NCBI RefSeq assembly: GCF_016031615.1
Contig: NZ_JACYXC010000001.1
Coordinates: 1,860,001 to 1,924,000, forward strand
DNA length: 64,000 nt
Direction of reading: 5' to 3'
Origin: Streptomyces pactum
GTDB taxonomy: Bacteria; Actinomycetota; Actinomycetes; Streptomycetales; Streptomycetaceae
The notes under the pieces were generated by a model. That model searched no databases. It was not told the origin of the DNA and worked only from the letters and a program-made list of their open reading frames with translations. The position numbers were made by a program, and so were the translations under genes. Positions 31,953-37,989 of the stretch are shown piece after piece. Within the stretch, counting starts at the first letter, position 1; each line of letters begins with the position of its first letter.

Positions 31953-33008
31953 ATGACGCACACCATGCTGAAGGGATCGAACATCCCGCTGGACGCCACG
32001 GCGGTGCGGGCCGTTCTGCGCTGGGCACCCGGCGCGGACGTGCCGGACGTGGACGCCTCGGCGCTGCTGCTCTCCGACGGCCGTGTGCGCTCGGACGAGG
32101 ACTTCGTCTTCTACAACCAGCCCCGCCACCCGTCGGGACTGGTCCGGCACCTGCCCAAGAAGCGCGTGACCGAGGGGCTCACCGACACCGTCGAGGCGGA
32201 CCTGGCGGCGCTGGAGGCCGGCGTGGACCGGGTGGTGCTGGCGGCGTCGGCGGACGGCGGACCGTTCGGCCTGGTACGGGATCTGACGCTGCTGCTGTAC
32301 GACGCGGCGGCTCCCGCCGAACCCATCGCGCTCTTCCCGGTGACCGCCGAGACCGGCCGCGAGACCGCGATGATCTGCGGCGAGCTGTACCGGCGCGGCG
32401 AGGGCTGGAAGTTCCGCGCGCTGGGCCAGGGGTACGAGTCCGGACTGGTCGGCCTGGCCACCGAGTTCGGCATCTCGGTGGACGACGGTGAGTCGGCGGA
32501 CGGGGCCACCCGCGCGGGGGAGCGCCCGGCCACCGCGCCGGCGCCGCCCCCGCAGCAGCCCGTACCGGCGCCGCCGGTACCGCAGTCGGCGCCGCCCGGG
32601 CCGCACGCCTCGGGTGTGGCCACCCGGCCCACGCCGCTGCCGCCGCCGGCGCCGCCGGGCCCGCCTCCGGTACCGCAGCCCACCGGCCCCGGCTACGGGG
32701 ACGACCCGTGGGCCCCCGCCGCGCGGCAGCCGGCCGGCTCGGGGTACGGCTACCCGCAGATGCCGCCGGCCCCGCCGCCGCAGCCGCCCGCGGTCCCCGG
32801 CCACGGGTACCCGGCGCCCGCCGCCCAGCAGCCGGGGCAGCCCGGGCAGCCGCCGCAGGCCGGTTACGGCTACCCGCCGCACCCGCCGTACGGCTACCCC
32901 CAGCAGGCCCGGCCGGTGCCGGACCCGGCGTTCACCCTGCCGCCGCAGGGCCCGCCCGGTCAGACCTTCTGCTTGTATCCGCGCCCCCACTGCAGCCCCC
33001 AGCCGTAG
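31953..33008 (+). CDS. TerD domain protein with Pro/Gly/Tyr-rich tail
   Basis: A 351-residue TerD-family protein. The TerD domain occupies the first about 180 residues: MLKGSNIPLDATAVRAVLRW, VDASALLLSDGRVRSDEDFVF, LIMD-type calcium-site strands around VVLAASADGG, and ELYRRGEGWKFRALGQGYES. The rest is a low-complexity tail rich in Pro, Ala and Gly with repeated GYGYP (for example SGYGYPQMPPAP and YGYPPHPPYGYPQQ). TerD proteins bind Ca2+ and mediate stress assemblies. The gene is divergent from the CitE-like operon and converges with the TerA-like gene, overlapping its 3' end by 49 bp. The exact C-terminus is therefore uncertain. Confidence 0.92.
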   Translation: MTHTMLKGSNIPLDATAVRAVLRWAPGADVPDVDASALLLSDGRVRSDEDFVFYNQPRHPSGLVRHLPKKRVTEGLTDTVEADLAALEAGVDRVVLAASADGGPFGLVRDLTLLLYDAAAPAEPIALFPVTAETGRETAMICGELYRRGEGWKFRALGQGYESGLVGLATEFGISVDDGESADGATRAGERPATAPAPPPQQPVPAPPVPQSAPPGPHASGVATRPTPLPPPAPPGPPPVPQPTGPGYGDDPWAPAARQPAGSGYGYPQMPPAPPPQPPAVPGHGYPAPAAQQPGQPGQPPQAGYGYPPHPPYGYPQQARPVPDPAFTLPPQGPPGQTFCLYPRPHCSPQP

Positions 33009-33704
33009 AGCCGGTCCAGCTCCGACTGGAAGCCGTAGACGTACTTCACCTCGCGGCGCACCACCATCTCCCCCTTGACGTTCTCGATCAGCACCACGGC
33101 GCAGGAGCGGGCCTCCGGGGCGCGCTCGTCCAGGGAGATCTCCACCCGGGGGCCGCTGCTGGGGTAGAGGGTCACCACGGCCTGGGTCCGGTCGAAGGCC
33201 GGTGTGCCGTCGTAGATGTAGACGAACACCAGCAGCCGCTTGATGTCGTCCTTGTGATCCATGTTGACGAAGATGGTCTCGCCGGAGCCGGAGCCGAACC
33301 GGTCGTCGCCGCTGAGCTTCACGTACGGCGGGGAGTTGAGGTCGCCGAAGAAGTCGCCCAGCGGCTGCACCACGCCCTTGGCGCCGCTCTGCAGCTCGTA
33401 CAGGCAGGCCAGGTCGAGGTCCACGTTGACCATCGCGGTGCCCTGGGCCTGCACCACCTCGGGCTTGAACATCTTCAGCGGATTGCGCCAGGAGTCGCGG
33501 CCGAAGCCGCTCCGCCCGGCGTTGAAGTCGGAGGTCCGCATCCGCCAGGAGAGGTTGACGCGGAGGTTGCCGCTCACCGCGCCCTGCTTGGTCAGCGAGA
33601 TGCTGGGGCGACGCCTGGTCAGCTCGACCACGCCGGCCGTGCCCCCGCTGTCGAAGTCCTGTCCCCGGCCCCGCCCCCCAGTTGCTGAGGAAGCCCACTG
33701 TCAT
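32960..33704 (-). CDS. TerA-like protein of the Ter cluster (N-terminal frameshift in a G run)
   Basis: A TerD-superfamily protein that, like TerA, lies next to TerD genes. The main frame begins VELTRRRPSISLTKQGAVSG and includes NLRVNLSWRMRTSDF, DLDLACLYELQSGAKGVVQP and IFVNMDHKDDIKRLLVFVY, then ends YGWGLQWGRGYKQKV. A natural start MTVGFLSNW lies at 33704 in another frame. Removing one G from the six-G run near 33674-33679 joins the two as SNWGRGRGQDFDSGG before GVVELTRR. I give the joined extent. It is downstream of TerC and two TerD genes on the same strand, with a hairpin between. Confidence 0.85.
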
Positions 33705-33759
33705 CCACCCCCACCGCCGGCCGCCTGCCGCCGGCCTCGTTCGTGTGTCGGAACCGCCG

Positions 33760-33800
33760 AGCGGGGCGGACCGGAGGGGAATCCTCCCGGCCGCCCCGCT
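33760..33800 (-). terminator. hairpin between TerC and TerA-like genes
   Basis: 18-bp arms (33760-33777 and 33783-33800), imperfect by two positions, with a 5-nt loop. Placed 3' of TerC in the direction of transcription. Confidence 0.6.
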
Positions 33801-33863
33801 GTGAGCGTTCCGCATTCGTGCCGCCGTCACACTCCCGGACGGCGGTCACCTCCCGGGGGCCGC

Positions 33864-34991
33864 TCAGACCCCCGAGGACACTTCCTTCCCGGAGTTCGCC
33901 GCCGCCTCCCGGCGGTTGCGGACCACCGACGACCAGTACGACAGACCGATCAGGGCCACACCGAGCCCGCCGGTGATCACCTCGTTGATCTCGTACTTGA
34001 TGGTGACCAGCAGCAGGACGGCGAGCGAGCCGATGGCGTAGTGCGCGCCGTGCTCCAGGTAGACGTAGTCGTCCAGGGTGCCCTTGTTGACCAGGAAGAC
34101 GGTCAGCGACCGGATGTACATGGCGCCGATGCCCAGACCCAGGGCCATCTCGAAGATGTCGTTGGTGATGGCGAAGGCGCCGATGACACCGTCGAAGGAG
34201 AAGGAGGCGTCGATGACCTCCAGGTAGAGGAAGAGGAAGAACGCCGCCTTGCCGGCGAGGCCGACGACGGTCGGGCCGCCCGGCTTCTTCGCCGCCTCGG
34301 CACCGTCCTCACCGCTCTCCTCCTCGGCCTCGTCCTCCTCCTCCAGCTTGCCCTCGAAGTAGCCGGAGATGCCGCCGACCACCAGGTAGGTGAGCAGACC
34401 GGCGACACCGGAGAGCAGCACCGTGGCGGACTTGTCCCCGCCGCCGTGCGCCACGTCCTCGGCGAAGGTGCTGGCGGTGAAGAGCAGCGCGCCCAGCGCC
34501 ACCACGATGGAGAGGGTCTCCAGCTTGCCCAGCTTGGCCAGCGGGCGCTCGATCCACGCCAGCCACTTGATGTCACGCTCCTCGAAGATGAAGTCGAGGA
34601 AGATCATGAGCAGGAACATCCCACCGAAGGCCGCGATCGACGGGTGCGCCGCGGTGACCAGGTGCTCGTACTGTTCCTTGTCGTTGATGGCCAGGTCGAT
34701 CGCCTCGATGGGCCCCATCTTCGCCGTGATCGTCACGATCAGGATCGGAAAGACGAGACGCATACCGAAGACGGCGATCAGAATGCCGATGGTCAGGAAG
34801 ATCTTCTGCCAGAAGGCGTTCATCTTCCGCAGGATGCCGGCGTTGATCACCGCATTGTCGAACGACAGTGAGATCTCCAGGATCGAGAGGATCCCGACGA
34901 TCGCGAGCCCCTTCCACCCCCAGAGGACTCCGGCCAGGGCCAGCCCACCCGCCGTGACGGCGAACGACCAACCAAAGGTTTTCAGGAGCAC
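33864..34991 (-). CDS. DUF475/TerC-family integral membrane protein
   Basis: A 375-residue polytopic membrane protein of the DUF475 branch of TerC. N-terminal helices contain the acidic family motif ILEISLSFDNAVINAGIL, with the matching motif LEVIDASFSFDGVIGAFAI after a variable acidic loop (EEEDEAEEESGEDG, residues about 222-235). Each motif has Glu/Asp residues within the membrane, as expected for metal-ion handling. TerC proteins help export or load Mn2+ and other ions and form part of the Ter stress complex. The start is GTG at 34991, 49 bp after the TerD stop, so it is probably co-transcribed. Confidence 0.95.
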   Translation of the reverse strand: MLLKTFGWSFAVTAGGLALAGVLWGWKGLAIVGILSILEISLSFDNAVINAGILRKMNAFWQKIFLTIGILIAVFGMRLVFPILIVTITAKMGPIEAIDLAINDKEQYEHLVTAAHPSIAAFGGMFLLMIFLDFIFEERDIKWLAWIERPLAKLGKLETLSIVVALGALLFTASTFAEDVAHGGGDKSATVLLSGVAGLLTYLVVGGISGYFEGKLEEEDEAEEESGEDGAEAAKKPGGPTVVGLAGKAAFFLFLYLEVIDASFSFDGVIGAFAITNDIFEMALGLGIGAMYIRSLTVFLVNKGTLDDYVYLEHGAHYAIGSLAVLLLVTIKYEINEVITGGLGVALIGLSYWSSVVRNRREAAANSGKEVSSGV

Positions 34992-35040
34992 TGGCTACCC
35001 AATCCTTCTTCTAAGGTCTCCCCCGCGCCTGTACGCGGCT

Positions 35041-35616
35041 TTACGAAACATTGACCCCGAAGTCTAGAGCGATGCCGCGCAGGCCGGACGCGTACCCCTG
35101 CCCCACCGCCCGGAACTTCCACTCCTCGTTGTAGCGGTAGACCTCGCCGAAGATCATCGCGGTCTCCCCGGAGGCGTCCTCGGAGAGGTCGTAGCGAGCC
35201 AGCTCGACGCCGTCCGCCTGGTTCACCACCCGGATGAACGCGTTGCTGACCTGGCCGAAGGTCTGGCCCCGGGCGTCGGCGTCATGGATCGACACCGGGA
35301 AGACGATCTTGTCCACCTGGGCCGGGACGGCGGAGAGGTCCACCACGATCGACTCGTCGTCGCCGTCGCCCTCGCCGGTGAGGTTGTCGCCGGTGTGCTC
35401 CACCGAGCCCTCGGGGCTGGTGAGGTTGTTGTAGAAGACGAAGTACTCGTCCCCCAGGACGCGGCCGGCGCGGCAGAGCAGCGCGCTGGCGTCCAGGTCG
35501 AACGGGGCCCCGGTGGTGGAGCGCGCGTCCCAGCCGAGACCGACCAGCACCTTGGTCAGGTTCGGCGCGGCCTTCGAGAGGGAGACGTTGCCCCCCTTGG
35601 CGAGCGTGACACCCAT
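35041..35616 (-). CDS. terD: TerD family protein (copy 2)
   Basis: A 191-residue canonical TerD domain protein, starting MGVTLAKGGNVSLSKAAPNL. It shows LGWDARSTTG, FDLDASALLC, FYNNLTSPEGSVEHTGDNLT, the acidic Ca2+ site GEGDGDDESI, FPVSIHDADARGQTFGQV and the closing WKFRAVGQGYASGLRGIALD. TerD binds Ca2+ and is needed for tellurite and redox stress tolerance and development in Streptomyces. It is 75-80% identical by eye to the next copy, evidence of tandem duplication. Between the two lies a terminator-like hairpin. Confidence 0.96.
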   Translation of the reverse strand: MGVTLAKGGNVSLSKAAPNLTKVLVGLGWDARSTTGAPFDLDASALLCRAGRVLGDEYFVFYNNLTSPEGSVEHTGDNLTGEGDGDDESIVVDLSAVPAQVDKIVFPVSIHDADARGQTFGQVSNAFIRVVNQADGVELARYDLSEDASGETAMIFGEVYRYNEEWKFRAVGQGYASGLRGIALDFGVNVS

Positions 35617-35708
35617 GATCCTGATTCCTCCCCGATGTCGCGCACCGATCACGTCCCCGTGCGGTGCGACCGTTGTGGTGCGGCCGGTGATGCGCGGATC
35701 GACGCACG

Positions 35709-35750
35709 CCCGGCGCCGCACTCCCGATCGATCAGGTGTGCGGCGCCGGG
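35709..35750 (-). terminator. hairpin between the two TerD genes
   Basis: Perfect 13-bp arms (35709-35721, 35738-35750) around a 16-nt loop containing GATCGATC. It follows the upstream TerD stop in the direction of transcription. Confidence 0.6.
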
Positions 35751-35787
35751 GTCACGCGGCCGTGGCGGCGTACGGTGGAGCGACGGG

Positions 35788-36363
35788 TCAGACGTTGACG
35801 CCGAAGTCCTGCGCGATGCCGCGCAGGCCGGAGGCGTAGCCCTGGCCCACGGCCCGGAACTTCCACTCGGCGCCGTGCCGGTACAGCTCACCGAAGACCA
35901 TGGCGGTCTCGGTGGAGGCGTCCTCGCTGAGGTCGTAGCGCGCCAGCTCGGTGTTGTCGGCCTGGTTGACGACGCGGATGAACGCGTTGCGCACCTGGCC
36001 GAAGCTCTGCTGACGGGTCTCGGCGTCGTAGATCGACACCGGGAACACGATCTTGGCGACGTCGGCCGGGACGGCGGCCAGGTTCACCTTGATCTGCTCG
36101 TCGTCGCCCTCGCCCTCACCGGTGATGTTGTCACCGGTGTGCTCCACGGAGCCGTCCGGGCTCTTGAGGTTGTTGAAGAACACGAAGTTCTGGTCGGTGG
36201 AGACCTTGCCCTCCGCGTTCGTCAGGATGGCACTGGCGTCGAGGTCGAAGTCAGTACCAGTGGTGGTACGGGCGTCCCAGCCCAGACCGACGATCACCGC
36301 GGTCAGGTTCGGCGCTTCCTTGGTCAGCGAGACGTTGCCGCCCTTGCTGAGGCTGACTCCCAC
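35788..36363 (-). CDS. terD: TerD family protein (copy 3)
   Basis: A 191-residue canonical TerD domain protein (MGVSLSKGGNVSLTKEAPNL). Family marks are VGLGWDARTTTGTDFDLDAS, FFNNLKSPDGSVEHTGDNIT, GEGEGDDEQI, FPVSIYDAETRQQSFGQV and WKFRAVGQGYASGLRGIAQD. The start is GTG at 36363 with GGGAGGA 3-4 nt upstream. It is the first gene of the leftward Ter group, and a palindrome GGATCAAC-GA-GTTGATCC lies 58-75 bp upstream. Ca2+ binding and stress tolerance are the known family roles. Confidence 0.96.
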   Translation of the reverse strand: MGVSLSKGGNVSLTKEAPNLTAVIVGLGWDARTTTGTDFDLDASAILTNAEGKVSTDQNFVFFNNLKSPDGSVEHTGDNITGEGEGDDEQIKVNLAAVPADVAKIVFPVSIYDAETRQQSFGQVRNAFIRVVNQADNTELARYDLSEDASTETAMVFGELYRHGAEWKFRAVGQGYASGLRGIAQDFGVNV

Positions 36364-36420
36364 GAGTCCTCCCAAAAAGGTTCGTCAGGAGCACGGTGTG
36401 CCCCCGTTGCGTTTACCGTC

Positions 36421-36438
36421 GGATCAACGAGTTGATCC
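36421..36438. promoter_or_regulatory. palindrome upstream of the TerD operon
   Basis: GGATCAAC-GA-GTTGATCC, perfect 8-bp arms with a 2-nt centre, 58-75 bp upstream of the GTG of TerD copy 3. The loop is too small for an RNA hairpin, so it is more likely a protein-binding site. Confidence 0.5.
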
Positions 36439-36461
36439 TAGTGAGGGGTTCCCCACCGGGG

Positions 36462-36920
36462 TTACAGGCTTTCGAGAGCCTTCACGTAGTCGTTGAGGTC
36501 GCGGGCGTCCGGCAGGCCGTTGACGACCGTCCAGCGCACCACGCCCTCCTTGTCGATGACGAAGGTGCCGCGGACCGCGCAGCCCTTCTCCTCGTCGAAG
36601 ACGCCGTAGGCGCGGCTGGTCTCGCCGTGCGGCCAGAAGTCCGACAGCAGCGGGTACTCCAGGCCCTCCTGCTCGGCGAAGACGCGCAGCGAGAACGGCG
36701 AGTCGTTGGAGACCGCGAGCAGCTGCACGTCGTCGTTGACGAACTTCGGCAGCTCGTCGCGGAGCGCGCACAGCTCACCGGTGCACACCCCGGTGAAGGC
36801 GAACGGGTAGAAGAGCAGCACGACGTTCTTCTCGCCGCGGAAGTCCGCGAGACGGACCGTCTCCCCGTGCTGGTTCTTCAGCTCGAAGTCCGGGGCCTTC
36901 GTACCGGCCTCTATCGCCAT
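36462..36920 (-). CDS. ahpE: AhpE-like one-Cys peroxiredoxin
   Basis: A 152-residue peroxiredoxin that reduces hydroperoxides. The peroxidatic Cys46 is in YPFAFTGVCTGELCALRD, the AhpE-type signature, with Thr43 and the later Arg in place. Cys51 may act as a resolving thiol. The rest (LLAVSNDSPFSLRVFAEQEG) follows the family. The second of two Met codons (36920) is chosen because GAAGGG lies 9 nt upstream. In Mycobacterium tuberculosis ahpE likewise sits beside a DUF3052 gene and aceE, so this order is ancient in actinobacteria. It is separated from DUF3052 by a strong terminator. Confidence 0.93.
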   Translation of the reverse strand: MAIEAGTKAPDFELKNQHGETVRLADFRGEKNVVLLFYPFAFTGVCTGELCALRDELPKFVNDDVQLLAVSNDSPFSLRVFAEQEGLEYPLLSDFWPHGETSRAYGVFDEEKGCAVRGTFVIDKEGVVRWTVVNGLPDARDLNDYVKALESL

Positions 36921-36973
36921 GGAAGCCATCCCTTCGCAGTGGTCGCTACGGATCGCGACCACCCTACGCGGGT

Positions 36974-37037
36974 GAGCCCCCCTCCGAGCGCCCCCGGGCC
37001 CGTCGGGGCCGCGGGGAGCACGCTCGGAGGGGGGCTC
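36974..37037 (-). terminator. terminator downstream of the DUF3052 gene
   Basis: Perfect 17-bp arms (36974-36990, 37021-37037) enclose a 30-nt loop that itself can fold. It lies between the DUF3052 stop and the peroxiredoxin start. Confidence 0.75.
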
Positions 37038-37088
37038 TCCGGACTTCTCACGCTCCCGGCGCACGCCGGCGGCCGGGGCTGGGCGGGG

Positions 37089-37511
37089 TCAGCGCCGGGG
37101 GGCGACCAGCCGGCTGCCGGCCCAGTCCTTGGCGGCGCTGATGCTCTTGGTCTGGGACAGGCCGGCGGTCTGGGCGGCGTCGCTGATGTCGCTCGGCTCG
37201 ATGTAGCCGTCGCGCCCGGTCTTGGGGGTCAGCAGCCAGATGAAGCCGCCCTCGTCGAGCAGGCCGATGGCATCCACCAGCGCGTCCGTCAGGTCACCGT
37301 CCTCGTCCCGGAACCACAGCAGGACGACGTCGGCCACGTCGTCGTAGTCCTCATCGACGAGGTCCTGGCCGATGACGGACTCGATGCCTTCACGGAGATC
37401 CTGGTCGACGTCGTCGTCGAAGCCGATCTCCTGGACCACCTGTCCGGGCTCGAACCCCAGCTTTGCCGCCGGGTTGGTCCGCTCCTCCGCGTGGTCCGCG
37501 GTCGCGCTCAC
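37089..37511 (-). CDS. DUF3052 family protein
   Basis: A 140-residue protein, strongly acidic in the centre (EIGFDDDVDQDLREGIESVI, then DEDYDDVADVVLLWFRDEDG), ending GLLDEGGFIWLLTPKTGRDG and a C-terminal HTH-like helical stretch. DUF3052 is conserved in actinobacteria beside aceE and the AhpE gene, but its role is unknown. Start GTG at 37511 with AGGAGG 7 nt upstream. It is divergent from aceE with a 478-bp spacer, so both may share regulatory signals. Confidence 0.93.
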   Translation of the reverse strand: MSATADHAEERTNPAAKLGFEPGQVVQEIGFDDDVDQDLREGIESVIGQDLVDEDYDDVADVVLLWFRDEDGDLTDALVDAIGLLDEGGFIWLLTPKTGRDGYIEPSDISDAAQTAGLSQTKSISAAKDWAGSRLVAPRR

Positions 37512-37989
37512 GGATGTCCTCCTGTCACGTTCATGAATGCGGTGTGCACCCCGCGCGTACGCGAGGCATTGGGCGTAGTCCACACGTGCCGGGCGGATCG
37601 CGCAAGTACCCGGCCGGTGAGACCGCCGAAACGGTGACGGATGGGGCGGTCTCACCGCAACTCGCATCGCTCCGTCGCGGCAGCGACCGCCTCTCCCGTA
37701 CAGCGTGTAGTGATTCACGCCACAGCGTTATGCGGCTTTCGTGAACTTCTGTGGCCAGATTACGTCGCCTGCGGCCGAACGGCCGTACGCAGCCGACTCC
37801 CGTTGTGGGCGTATGGTTGCGATTTGGCCGTCGCCAGCCGATCGGCCGCGCAGTGCCGATCTCACAGAGTGGTGGTTACCACTCGGTAGAGATGACGTAC
37901 CCCGTAACCGAGGTACACGATGGAGACCGGCGCGACACCAGAGCACGAACCCACCGTGTGCCCAGCACCACCGAAACCGAAGGAACAGC
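37512..37989. other. 478-bp divergent regulatory region upstream of aceE
   Basis: The spacer between DUF3052 and aceE is less GC-rich than its surroundings. It holds an inverted pair GCCACAG (37719-37725) and CTGTGGC (37749-37755), and inside it TTCACG...CGTGAA. These look like operator sites. Two in-frame alternative starts upstream of aceE exist, but no gene is supported here. Confidence 0.6.
37714..37755. promoter_or_regulatory. nested dyad upstream of aceE
   Basis: Inverted arms GCCACAG/CTGTGGC (spacer 23 nt), with TTCACG at 37714-37719 and CGTGAA at 37740-37745. It lies about 235 bp upstream of the aceE GTG. Candidate binding site for a regulator of aceE or DUF3052. Confidence 0.45.
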
